From an uncultured Lachnospira sp. (GTDB taxonomy: Bacteria; Bacillota; Clostridia; Lachnospirales; Lachnospiraceae), in contig CAKRIN010000011.1 of assembly GCA_934343805.1 (NCBI GenBank), positions 22,936-86,935 on the forward strand: a stretch of DNA of 64,000 nucleotides. The letters are read 5' to 3'. Shown in pieces: positions 55,953-63,997 of this stretch (position 1 is its first letter; every line of letters begins with the position of its first letter). The notes under the pieces were generated by a model, which did no database searches, was not told where the DNA came from, and was given only the letters and a program-made list of their open reading frames with translations. Both the position numbers and the translations under genes were made by a program.

Positions 55953-56597
55953 ATGCTTGATAAAGTAATTGAAAACAACAGAGTGTGTATCACAGGGGAG
56001 ATTGTGTCTGAGTTCACATTCAGCCATGAAGTTTTTGGAGAGGGCTTTTATATAGCCAATGTATCTGTGAACAGATTAAGCGATATGGTAGATGTAATAC
56101 CTCTTATGATTTCAGAAAGACTTATTGATGTAACTAAAGATTATAGAGGAATGAAGATAGAAGTGGCTGGTCAGTTCCGCTCATATAATCGTCATGAAGG
56201 AACCAAAAACAAACTGGTTCTTTCAATATTTGTAAGAGAATTAAGATTCTTAGAAGATGATGAGATGCCAGAAGAACAGGCAAAGTCTAATCAGATATTC
56301 CTTGATGGGTATGTATGCAAACCACCTATATATAGGAAGACACCATTGGGACGAGAGATTGCAGATGTGCTGGTTGCTGTGAACAGACCATATGGCAAAT
56401 CAGATTACATACCATGTATAGCATGGGGCAGAAATGCCAGATTTGCAGGAGGACTCGAAGTGGGATCACATCTTCAGGTAAGCGGACGCGTACAGAGCCG
56501 TGAATATACCAAGAAGATTGGAGAAGATGAAGTAGAGAGAAGAGTTGCATACGAAGTGTCAGTCAGCAAGATTGACCTTGTAGAGGATGCAGAATAA
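55953..56597 (+). CDS. Single-stranded DNA-binding-protein-like protein with two OB folds
   Basis: 214 residues from the ATG at 55953 (AAGGGAG 9 nt upstream); the ATG at 55914 has no ribosome site. There are two OB-fold halves: residues about 8-105 (VCITGEIVSEFTFSHEVFGEGFYIANVSVNRLSD) and about 115-210 (IFLDGYVCKPPIYRKTPLGREIADVLVAVNR ... IPCIAWGRNARF). The second half matches bacterial SSB better. The acidic SSB C-terminal tip (DDIPF) is absent; it ends in LVEDAE. It is therefore an SSB-related protein rather than the main replication SSB. No partner genes are adjacent. Confidence 0.82.
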   Translation: MLDKVIENNRVCITGEIVSEFTFSHEVFGEGFYIANVSVNRLSDMVDVIPLMISERLIDVTKDYRGMKIEVAGQFRSYNRHEGTKNKLVLSIFVRELRFLEDDEMPEEQAKSNQIFLDGYVCKPPIYRKTPLGREIADVLVAVNRPYGKSDYIPCIAWGRNARFAGGLEVGSHLQVSGRVQSREYTKKIGEDEVERRVAYEVSVSKIDLVEDAE

Positions 56598-56604
56598 ATA
56601 AGTA

Positions 56605-56633
56605 TTGACATAACATTATCAGAGTGATATAGT
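56605..56633 (+). promoter_or_regulatory. SigA promoter of the lysine-riboswitch-dapAB unit
   Basis: Consensus TTGACA (56605-56610), a 17-bp spacer and TATAGT (56628-56633), about 30 nt before the riboswitch aptamer. Confidence 0.82.
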
Positions 56634-56660
56634 CACATTAACTGTAAGGGTTTCCCCTGC

Positions 56661-56836
56661 AGCATGTAGAGGTCGCACGATTCAAGAGTAATTATCTGGA
56701 TGCCCCGGAAGGCATGAGAAGGATAATAAAAGGGGAAAGTGCCGAAGAAGATTGTTTCCGGAGCAGTCTTGCTGGGCGTAGGATTAATAGTTTTACGACT
56801 GTCATCAGATAGATGGAGAGCTACTTAAAGGACTAT
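56661..56836 (+). ncRNA. Lysine riboswitch (L box)
   Basis: L-box core elements appear in order: TAGAGGTCGC near the 5' side of P1, AAGAGTAAT, GAAGGCATGAGAAGGATAA, AAAGGGGAAAGTGCCGAAG, TTGCTGGGC, ACTGTCATCAG and GGAGAGCTACTT. GTAG (56666-56669) can pair with CTAC (56821-56824) to close P1. A terminator hairpin follows at 56852, then dapA and dapB, so lysine should cause premature termination of diaminopimelate/lysine synthesis genes. Confidence 0.94.
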
Positions 56837-56851
56837 TACAATGATTTCTTT

Positions 56852-56886
56852 AAGAGCCAGTCTGTTTGAGCAGATTGGCTCTTCTA
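56852..56886 (+). terminator. Riboswitch-controlled terminator before dapA
   Basis: AAGAGCCAGTCTG (56852-56864) pairs with CAGATTGGCTCTT (56871-56883) with one G-U pair, then CTATGTT. It is the expression platform of the lysine riboswitch. Confidence 0.85.
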
Positions 56887-56889
56887 TGT

Positions 56890-56903
56890 TACCCGCGCGG
56901 GTA
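56890..56903. repeat. GC-rich 14-bp perfect palindrome downstream of the riboswitch terminator
   Basis: TACCCGCGCGGGTA is self-complementary and stands out in AT-rich surroundings. It sits 65 nt before the dapA start. It may be an operator or an RNA hairpin; the role is unknown. Confidence 0.6.
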
Positions 56904-56967
56904 GCAATTAGAATATACAGAAATCATGTACATAATAATAGCTGTTTACAGCGGAAAGAAGGATGGT

Positions 56968-57852
56968 ATGTCAATATTTACCGGAGCTGGTGTAGCGATT
57001 ATTACACCAATGAAAGCCAATGGAGAAGTTAATTATGATAAGCTTGGAGAATTTCTTGATTACCAGATTAATAACTCGACAGATGCAATTATTATCTGTG
57101 GAACAACAGGGGAGGCATCAACACTTACACATGAGGAACATGTGGAAGCTATCAGATTCACGGCTGATTATGTAAAGAAAAGAGTTCCAGTTATTGCAGG
57201 AACAGGATCTAACTGTACAGAAACGGCTATATGGCTTTCAAAGGAAGCACAGAAGGCAGGAGTTGATGGATGTCTCGTAGTTACACCATATTATAATAAA
57301 GCAACACAGAAAGGACTCATCCAGCATTATACAGCAGTTGCAAAGTCTGTAGACCTTCCTATCATTATGTATAATGTTCCAGGAAGAACAGGATGCAATA
57401 TCCAGCCAGAGACAGCTGTCAAGCTTGCTAAGGATGTTGATAATATTGTTGCTATCAAGGCTGCAACCGGTAATCTTGCACAGGAGACTAAGACAATGGC
57501 TTTAGCTGAGGGCAGACTTGATATGTACTCAGGTGAAGACGGACTTATTGTTCCTCTTATGTCGATTGGAGCTAAGGGCGTGATTTCAGTATTATCAAAT
57601 GTTGCACCTAAGCAGACACATGATATCTGTGCTACATTTGCGGCAGGAGATGTTGCTAAGGCTGCACAGTTACAGTTTAAGGCATTAGAGCTTGTAGATG
57701 CATTATTCTGTGAGGTTAATCCAATTCCTGTTAAGCATGCGCTTAATCTTATGGGATGGGATATGGGACCATTAAGAAGTCCATTATGTGAGATGGAAGA
57801 GGCTAACCTTGAGAGATTAAAGCGGGCAATGGTTAACTACGGAATACTTTAA
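56968..57852 (+). CDS. dapA: 4-hydroxy-tetrahydrodipicolinate synthase
   Basis: 294 residues from the ATG at 56968 (AAGGA upstream), the family's usual length; an upstream ATG at 56926 gives an atypical extension. The Schiff-base lysine is Lys164 (VAIKAATG) and the catalytic tyrosine Tyr135 (MYNVPGRTG); GTTGEASTLTHEEH is the substrate loop. It condenses pyruvate with aspartate semialdehyde, the first step to diaminopimelate and lysine, and also feeds dipicolinic acid for spores. It is controlled by the upstream lysine riboswitch and is 17 nt before dapB. Confidence 0.97.
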   Translation: MSIFTGAGVAIITPMKANGEVNYDKLGEFLDYQINNSTDAIIICGTTGEASTLTHEEHVEAIRFTADYVKKRVPVIAGTGSNCTETAIWLSKEAQKAGVDGCLVVTPYYNKATQKGLIQHYTAVAKSVDLPIIMYNVPGRTGCNIQPETAVKLAKDVDNIVAIKAATGNLAQETKTMALAEGRLDMYSGEDGLIVPLMSIGAKGVISVLSNVAPKQTHDICATFAAGDVAKAAQLQFKALELVDALFCEVNPIPVKHALNLMGWDMGPLRSPLCEMEEANLERLKRAMVNYGIL

Positions 57853-57869
57853 TTGACAGGAGAATGAAC

Positions 57870-58634
57870 ATGACAAGAATAATTATGCATGGCTGCAATG
57901 GCCATATGGGACAGGTCATTACAGGAATAGTTGCTAATGATGCTAATGCAGAGGTTGTAGCAGGAATTGATCTTAGGGATGACGGACATAATTCATATCC
58001 GGTATTTGCATCGTTAGAGGAGTGCAATGTGGAAGCAGATGTTATCATTGATTTTGCATCAGCAAAGGCAGAGGATACACTTGTTGATTATATTAAGAAG
58101 ACTAAGATTCCAGCTGTAATATGTACTACGGGGTTAAGTGAAGAGCAGATTACTTCGATCAATGAGGCATCAGAAAGCGTTGCAATATTACGATCAGCTA
58201 ATATGTCACTTGGAATCAATACATTATTCAAGCTTTTACAGGATGCCGCTAAGGTATTTGCATCAGCAGGCTTTGATATCGAGATCGTTGAGAAACACCA
58301 CAACCAGAAGCTTGACGCACCAAGTGGAACAGCACTTGCGCTTGCAGATTCAATGAAAGAAGTTCTTGATGATGATTATTTCTACAGATATGACAGAAGT
58401 CAGTTAAGACAGAAGCGTGATCCTAAGGAAATCGGAATCAGTGCTGTAAGAGGCGGAACTATTGTTGGAGAGCATGAGGTAATTTTTGCTGGAGAAGACG
58501 AGGTTATAGAATTCAAGCATACCGCACATTCTAAGGCTGTATTTGCAAAGGGAGCAGTTGAGGCTGCAAAGTTCCTTGCAGGAAAGCCAGCGGGAATGTA
58601 CGATATGAGAGATGTTATTGCAGCTAAGAATTAG
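57870..58634 (+). CDS. dapB: 4-hydroxy-tetrahydrodipicolinate reductase
   Basis: 254 residues from the ATG at 57870, 7 nt after AGGAGA; the ATG at 57864 touches that site. The nucleotide motif is IIMHGCNGHMGQ, the catalytic region EKHHNQKLDAPSGTA, and RGGTIVGEHEVIFAGEDE follows. It reduces the dapA product with NAD(P)H in the cytoplasm. Its stop overlaps by 4 nt the stop of the convergent acetyltransferase gene, so the transcript ends inside that gene. Confidence 0.97.
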   Translation: MTRIIMHGCNGHMGQVITGIVANDANAEVVAGIDLRDDGHNSYPVFASLEECNVEADVIIDFASAKAEDTLVDYIKKTKIPAVICTTGLSEEQITSINEASESVAILRSANMSLGINTLFKLLQDAAKVFASAGFDIEIVEKHHNQKLDAPSGTALALADSMKEVLDDDYFYRYDRSQLRQKRDPKEIGISAVRGGTIVGEHEVIFAGEDEVIEFKHTAHSKAVFAKGAVEAAKFLAGKPAGMYDMRDVIAAKN

Positions 58635-59398
58635 TTGCCAGGACAGTTAATATAATGATATTCAATGCGGCTTGCTTCGGTAAAGCCGCATTTTTTATAT
58701 AAAGCCAGAGCAGGTTCATTGCGGCTTGTGACATTGAGTATAAGAGGCAGTGAACATACTGCGAAATAGTCTTTAAGAAAATGTTTCATAAGACAGGTTC
58801 CAATTCCCTTGCCGCGTAATTCTTCGTCAACCAGTACACCATATACATTAACAAATGTGGTCTGTGTATCAAGATAAAGAAGAGCAACAGGCTCTTCATA
58901 TTCTGGAAGGTACATAAGATAGTCTTCACCTTCGAGATAGTATTCAGCGTCATTGCGTTCATCACAATGTATGGCAGATAAGTTAAGCTGGGATTGTTCC
59001 ATTCTGTATAAATATTCATAATAACATAGATTTCCACATAGAGAACTGTTAAGCATATCACCGCTGACAGGAGCAATAAGTTTAAGATTGCTGTATGCAG
59101 AATTCTTAAGAGCGCGGCAGCACATGGAAAGCATGTTGCGGAAATGCCCTTTATGGCGGAACTTAGGGGAAACAAGTCCGGACACCTCAACAAAACCAGA
59201 TTCTTCATTAATGAGAAGACCGGCAAATCCATACATGACCGGGGAGTCTGCGGTTTCATCGATTAATGCACACTGGATGAAATTGTCATTAACATTTTCA
59301 CAATAATATGGTTCGTAACCACCACAGTCATTGATTAGCTGGTTAAGTGCGCTCATCAGGGGAGAGTCAAGATGGTCAGTTAAAATATAATTAATCAC
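58631..59398 (-). CDS. GNAT-family N-acetyltransferase
   Basis: 255 residues from a GTG on the minus strand at 59398, with AAGGAG 6 nt upstream; a longer open frame to 59506 lacks a site. Two GNAT-like halves can be read: a weaker N-terminal half (about 60-130) and a clear C-terminal one with the acetyl-CoA loop VDEELRGKGIGTCLMKHF and NVTSRNEPALALYKKCGF. The substrate is unknown. It is convergent and overlapping with dapB. The dapAB terminator lies within its coding end. Confidence 0.9.
   Translation of the reverse strand: MINYILTDHLDSPLMSALNQLINDCGGYEPYYCENVNDNFIQCALIDETADSPVMYGFAGLLINEESGFVEVSGLVSPKFRHKGHFRNMLSMCCRALKNSAYSNLKLIAPVSGDMLNSSLCGNLCYYEYLYRMEQSQLNLSAIHCDERNDAEYYLEGEDYLMYLPEYEEPVALLYLDTQTTFVNVYGVLVDEELRGKGIGTCLMKHFLKDYFAVCSLPLILNVTSRNEPALALYKKCGFTEASRIEYHYINCPGN
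58665..58697 (+). terminator. Terminator of dapAB, embedded in the opposing acetyltransferase gene
   Basis: ATGCGGCTT (58665-58673) pairs with AAGCCGCAT (58683-58691), followed by TTTTTT. It lies 30 nt after the dapB stop. Confidence 0.9.
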
Positions 59399-59450
59399 AG
59401 TATTCTCCTTGAAATTAATAAAAATATAATTTTGAAATAAGAAACATTTG

Positions 59451-59479
59451 TTTACAAAAAAGTAAAAATGCCTTACTAT
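59451..59479 (+). promoter_or_regulatory. SigA promoter of the degV gene
   Basis: TTTACA (59451-59456), a 17-bp spacer and TACTAT (59474-59479). Confidence 0.6.
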
Positions 59480-59547
59480 ATAAAAGTATATACGGAAGTA
59501 TATCAAAATAATAGATTTACATGCAATAGGTTATTGGGAGGATTTAC

Positions 59548-60423
59548 ATGGGTAAAGTAGCCATACTTACAGACAGTAACAGTGGAATTACACAGGCTCA
59601 GTCAGAAGAGCTTGGGGTTAAGGTTATACCAATGCCGTTCTTTATAGATGGGGAACAGTATTTTGAAGATATCAATCTTACACAGGAAGAATTCTATGAG
59701 AAGTTAAAGCAGGATGCTGATATATCTACATCACAGCCTTCTATAGGGGAGATGCAGGATGCATTTGATGAGCTTCTTAAGGATTATGACGAGCTTGTGT
59801 ATATCCCTATGTCAAGTGGTCTTAGTGGAACATGTCAGACGGCTACGATGATAGCTGATGATTATAATGGAAAGGTTCAGGTTGTCAACAATCAGAGGAT
59901 TTCTGTAACAATGAGACAGTCAGTACTTGATGCCAAAGAACTTGCTCATAGAGGGAAATCTGCAGCACAGATTAAGGATATTCTTGAAAAACATAAGATG
60001 GAGTCCAGTATATATATTACACTTGATACGCTTAAGTACTTAAAGAAGGGCGGAAGAATAACTCCTGCGGCAGCAGCTATTGGAACTATGCTTAAGCTTA
60101 ATCCTGTACTTCAGATTCAGGGGGAGAAGTTAGATGCATTTGCCAAGGCAAGAGGAAAGGCTTCTGCAAAGAAGATTATGCTTAAGGCAATGCGGGATGA
60201 TTTAGATACAAGGTTTGCAGAGTTTGCAAGAGACGGAAAGATGCACATGGAGGTAGCATACTCAGGTAATCCTGAAGAGGCAGAGGAGTGGGCTGCACTA
60301 GTTAAAGAGACATTTCCACAGTTTGATTTCCATATGGATCCTCTTTCACTTTCAGTTGCCTGCCACATAGGACATGGTGCGCTTGCGATTGCAGCATCTG
60401 CTTATCTGCCAGAACTTGATTAA
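59548..60423 (+). CDS. DegV-family fatty-acid-binding protein
   Basis: 291 residues. The N-terminal VAILTDSNSGITQAQSEELG, the central MSSGLSGTCQTA and the LKYLKKGGRITPAAAAIGTMLKLNPVL block are DegV signatures. Proteins of this family (FakB) bind fatty acids and present them to the FakA kinase for incorporation into phospholipid. No fakA is adjacent. The ATG has TGGGAGGA upstream. It is followed by a hairpin, then pepF. Confidence 0.94.
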   Translation: MGKVAILTDSNSGITQAQSEELGVKVIPMPFFIDGEQYFEDINLTQEEFYEKLKQDADISTSQPSIGEMQDAFDELLKDYDELVYIPMSSGLSGTCQTATMIADDYNGKVQVVNNQRISVTMRQSVLDAKELAHRGKSAAQIKDILEKHKMESSIYITLDTLKYLKKGGRITPAAAAIGTMLKLNPVLQIQGEKLDAFAKARGKASAKKIMLKAMRDDLDTRFAEFARDGKMHMEVAYSGNPEEAEEWAALVKETFPQFDFHMDPLSLSVACHIGHGALAIAASAYLPELD

Positions 60424-60434
60424 TACTAAAGACC

Positions 60435-60472
60435 AGCCTGTGACAGCCGGAGTGTTGTTACGGGCTTTTTAT
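60435..60472 (+). terminator. Probable terminator after degV
   Basis: AGCCTGT (60435-60441) pairs with ACGGGCT (60460-60466) with one G-U, followed by TTTTTAT; the loop is 18 nt. Confidence 0.55.
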
Positions 60473-60508
60473 ACGTCTAATCTGATTATAATAATGGAGG
60501 TATTGGTT

Positions 60509-62281
60509 ATGCCATCAAGAAATGAAATTGATGATAAGTTCAAATGGGCTGTCAATGATCTATACAGCACAGATAAAGCATGGGAAAGTGATTATGACAG
60601 AATGCTTGATATTACAGAACAGCCAAGTGAGCTGAAAGGGCGCATGGCTGAATCTGCGGCTATGCTTTACACTGCACTTAAAGAATACGAAGATGTTCAA
60701 TACATTACGGAAAAAGTATATGTGTATGCATTTATGAGATATTACGAGGATACAGGCAACTCATATTATCAGGAAATGTCTGGAAAAGCACAGATTGCAG
60801 CAATTAAAGTCTCAGAAAAATATGCATTTTTAGAGCCGGAGCTTATATCAATAGATGCTGATGTGCTTGATAAATATATCAGCGAGGATGAAAGGCTTGG
60901 AATGTATAAGCATTTTATAGATGACTGTCTTGCAGGAAAGGAACATACTCTTTCTGAGAAGGAGGAGGCGTTACTTGCAAAAGCATCGCAGATGTCAACG
61001 GTGCCTAATGAGGTATTCTCTAAGTTTAACAATGCTGATGTAAAGTTTGGGAAAGTAAAAAGAAAAAATGGACAGGAAGATGAACTGACTAATGGTAATT
61101 TTGCCACATTTATGGAAAGCCAGGACAGGGAAGTGCGAAAGAATGCATTTAAAGCACTCTATAAGCAGTATGGGGCATTTATTAATACAATTGCGGCAGC
61201 GTTTTATGGCAATGTCAAACAGGCAATGTTCTATGCGGATGCCAGAGGATACAGATCAACGCTTAATATGTATCTTGATGGCTCTTTTATTCCTGAAAAT
61301 GTATACAGCAATCTTATAAAGACAGTAAATGATAATCTGGATAAAATGTATCGTTATGTTGATATAAGAAAGAAAGCGCTTGGTGTTGATGAACTGCATT
61401 TTTATGATATCTATGCACCTATGGTAGAGGATATTGACTGGAAGATAAGCTATGATGAAGCTAAGGATATTGTTGTAAAGGCGCTTGCGCCAATGGGTGA
61501 TGAGTATGTGTCACACATTAAAGAAGGCTTTGAGAATGGCTGGGTAGATGTGTATGAGAATACAGGGAAGCGTTCGGGTGCATTCTCGTGGGGTGCTTAT
61601 GGCACACACCCATATGTATTTCTTAATTATTCAGATACGTTAAATGATGTATTTACAGTGATTCATGAGATGGGACATGCAATGCATACTTATTATTCCA
61701 ATGCTAACCAGCCATATATCTATGCCGGATATAAGATATTCGTTGCAGAGGTTGCATCAACCTGCAATGAGGCGCTTCTTATGCAGTACATGTTAAAAAA
61801 TACTGATGATGAGAAGAAAAAAAGATATCTGCTCAATCATTTCTTTGAGCAGTTTAAAGGGACTCTTTACAGACAGACAATGTTTGCAGAGTTTGAGATG
61901 GAGGCACATGCAAGGGCTGAAAGGGGCGAAGTATTGTCGTCAGACAGCCTGTGTGCAATGTACAAGAAACTGAATGAAAAGTATTTCGGACCGGAGATGG
62001 TTATTGATGATGAGATAGCACTTGAGTGGGCAAGAATACCACATTTTTATACTCCTTTCTATGTATATCAGTATGCAACAGGATATTCTGCTGCTATTGC
62101 AATATCATCAAAGATACTGGATGGAGATGAGAAAGTTATAGAGGGATATAGAAAGTTCCTTTCAGGAGGATCATCACTTCATCCAATTGAACTTCTGAAA
62201 TTATGTGGAATTGATATGACTAAACCGGATGTGGTACAGCAGGCGTTAGATGTATTTGGAGAATTATTAGAAAAATGGTAA
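60509..62281 (+). CDS. pepF: Oligoendopeptidase F
   Basis: 590 residues from the ATG at 60509, 8 nt after GGAGG; the open frame extends upstream into degV without a site. The zinc site is HEMGH at 386-390 (VIHEMGHAMHTYY), with the family phrase TFCEALL-like sequence here ASTCNEALLMQY, and GTLYRQTMFAEFE. M3B peptidases hydrolyse peptides of about 7-17 residues in the cytoplasm for amino-acid supply. No signal peptide is present. It is followed by the flagellin gene with its own promoter. Confidence 0.96.
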   Translation: MPSRNEIDDKFKWAVNDLYSTDKAWESDYDRMLDITEQPSELKGRMAESAAMLYTALKEYEDVQYITEKVYVYAFMRYYEDTGNSYYQEMSGKAQIAAIKVSEKYAFLEPELISIDADVLDKYISEDERLGMYKHFIDDCLAGKEHTLSEKEEALLAKASQMSTVPNEVFSKFNNADVKFGKVKRKNGQEDELTNGNFATFMESQDREVRKNAFKALYKQYGAFINTIAAAFYGNVKQAMFYADARGYRSTLNMYLDGSFIPENVYSNLIKTVNDNLDKMYRYVDIRKKALGVDELHFYDIYAPMVEDIDWKISYDEAKDIVVKALAPMGDEYVSHIKEGFENGWVDVYENTGKRSGAFSWGAYGTHPYVFLNYSDTLNDVFTVIHEMGHAMHTYYSNANQPYIYAGYKIFVAEVASTCNEALLMQYMLKNTDDEKKKRYLLNHFFEQFKGTLYRQTMFAEFEMEAHARAERGEVLSSDSLCAMYKKLNEKYFGPEMVIDDEIALEWARIPHFYTPFYVYQYATGYSAAIAISSKILDGDEKVIEGYRKFLSGGSSLHPIELLKLCGIDMTKPDVVQQALDVFGELLEKW

Positions 62282-62297
62282 AATATTAATCACTATA

Positions 62298-62324
62298 TAA
62301 AGTATCTGGCAGAGATGCCGATAC
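62298..62324 (+). promoter_or_regulatory. SigD (FliA-type) flagellar promoter
   Basis: TAAA (62298-62301), a 15-bp spacer and GCCGATAC (62317-62324) match the SigD/Sigma28 consensus TAAA-N15-GCCGATAA with one difference. The flagellin ATG is 42 nt further. Confidence 0.92.
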
Positions 62325-62366
62325 ATTATATAGAGATTTTTTGGTACTAAGGGAAAGGAGCCAGCT

Positions 62367-63803
62367 ATGGTTATTAGTCATAATTTATCGGCAATGAATA
62401 CACAGAGACAATATAATGTAGTTGGCAAAGCAAAGAGTAAATCCACAGAAAAGCTGTCTTCAGGATATAAAATAAATCGTGCAGCTGACGATGCAGCCGG
62501 ACTGACGATATCAGAAAAGATGCGTTGGCAGATAAGAGGACTTAATAAGACTGTTACTAATATACAGGATGGAATGTCACTTGTTCAGGTTACGGATGGT
62601 GCACTTTCAGAAGCTGAGAGCATTCTTCAGAGAATGAGAGAACTGTCTGTACAGGCTGCTAATGATACTAATACTGCACAGGACAGAGATGCAATTCAGG
62701 CAGAGATTGACCAGAATATAAAAGAGTTTAACAGAATAGCAGAGACGACAACATTTAATGGAATACATACGTTAAGGGCAGATGACCAGTATGCAGTGGA
62801 TCCTTCAGTCGCAACGAATCATACTCCTACAGCAACAGGGAAAGGCATTTACAGGATGGATGATTCGAATCTTAAAATAAAAGATTCTGTGGGAAATGAT
62901 AAAACTACGGATGGATTTCAGATGACATTTAAAAATAAGCCTACAACAGAGCTTGAAGGCAAAACATTCTTTCTGACATGCAGCCAGAGCTGTGGACAGA
63001 CATTTGATTTCTCATTTGATTCTACTAAGCCTACAGGAGGAACAATTGGAGATCCCAATAAAAGTATTTATGTTAATATTAATCCGGCAGATGTACCTAA
63101 TCAGCAGGATATACCAGGAAAGATAGCAGATATTCTCCAGTCAGCTGATGTTGCAGGAGCAGATCAGATGTTTTCACAGAATGGTAAAATGAATGGTAAT
63201 TATACTATAGGACATGCTAACAGTTTGTATGTGGATGGCAGCAAAATGGTGTTTTATCCAACATTTGGAAGCAGCAATTTTCATAGTACATCAATTAATA
63301 AAACAGTAGGAAGCGGAGCCTTGGCGAAGACATATACTTCTCTTAATATGGGAACAATATATCTTAATGGTGTTGAAGATCTTGTTGATATTAATACCAC
63401 AGCAAACCAGTGGGGACTTAAGATACAGGCAGGTGCTCTTGATGGACAGACAATAGACATCCCATTAATATGGATGGAGGCTAAGAAAATCGGTATAGAT
63501 CCATTGGATGTAAGCTCATCAGACAATGCAGGAACTGCAATATCTGCCGTGGATCTTGCAGTGGACTGGCTTAATGATAAGAGATCAACATATGGTGCCA
63601 TGCAGAACAGGTTAGAGTATGCCCATGATGTTAATTCTAATACATCACTTAATACATCAGATGCAGAAAGCAGGATAAGAGATACAGATATAGCAGAAGA
63701 GATGGTTAACATGTCAAAGCAGAATATTCTTTCGAGCGCGGGAGAATCTATGATGGCTCAGTCAAATCATTTATTTGACAGTGTGCTTAATCTTCTTCAG
63801 TAA
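62367..63803 (+). CDS. fliC: Flagellin
   Basis: 478 residues. The conserved N-terminal D0/D1 (MVISHNLSAMNTQRQY ... AADDAAGLTISEKMRWQIRGL) and C-terminal D1/D0 (ESRIRDTDIAEEMVNMSKQNIL ... HLFDSVLNLLQ) flank a central variable region (about 145-400). That region contains two cysteines close together (CSQSCGQ near residue 205), uncommon in flagellins. Exported by the flagellar apparatus and assembled into the filament. The ATG has AAAGGAG upstream and a SigD-type promoter is 42 nt before it. It stands alone, so other flagellar genes are elsewhere. Confidence 0.96.
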   Translation: MVISHNLSAMNTQRQYNVVGKAKSKSTEKLSSGYKINRAADDAAGLTISEKMRWQIRGLNKTVTNIQDGMSLVQVTDGALSEAESILQRMRELSVQAANDTNTAQDRDAIQAEIDQNIKEFNRIAETTTFNGIHTLRADDQYAVDPSVATNHTPTATGKGIYRMDDSNLKIKDSVGNDKTTDGFQMTFKNKPTTELEGKTFFLTCSQSCGQTFDFSFDSTKPTGGTIGDPNKSIYVNINPADVPNQQDIPGKIADILQSADVAGADQMFSQNGKMNGNYTIGHANSLYVDGSKMVFYPTFGSSNFHSTSINKTVGSGALAKTYTSLNMGTIYLNGVEDLVDINTTANQWGLKIQAGALDGQTIDIPLIWMEAKKIGIDPLDVSSSDNAGTAISAVDLAVDWLNDKRSTYGAMQNRLEYAHDVNSNTSLNTSDAESRIRDTDIAEEMVNMSKQNILSSAGESMMAQSNHLFDSVLNLLQ

Positions 63804-63820
63804 TAATGGTGATAATAGAG

Positions 63821-63853
63821 GAAATGTGACAATTATGTTGCATTTCTTTTTTA
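63821..63853 (+). terminator. Terminator of the flagellin gene
   Basis: GAAATG (63821-63826) pairs with CATTTC (63841-63846); the stem extends inward through GACA/TGTT, followed by TTTTTT. Confidence 0.75.
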
Positions 63854-63889
63854 TATCGTGATTAAATGTGTGAATTAACATTGAAGACA

Positions 63890-63920
63890 TAAAAAAAGAA
63901 CCCACTAAAATAGTGGATTC
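63890..63920 (-). terminator. Terminator of the tRNA-Gly transcript
   Basis: CCACTA (63902-63907) pairs with TAGTGG (63911-63916), extended by GAA/TTC. Read on the minus strand it is followed by TTTTTTT. Confidence 0.85.
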
Positions 63921-63925
63921 TATAG

Positions 63926-63997
<72 letters not shown>

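Noticed and set aside
56841..57032. 63-codon frame between the riboswitch and dapA
   Set aside because: It includes both arms of the terminator and overlaps dapA in another frame. There is no ribosome site and it is explained by regulatory RNA.
63281..63712. 143-codon minus-strand frame opposite flagellin
   Set aside because: It is a reverse-frame shadow; the flagellin frame with its promoter and terminator explains the region.
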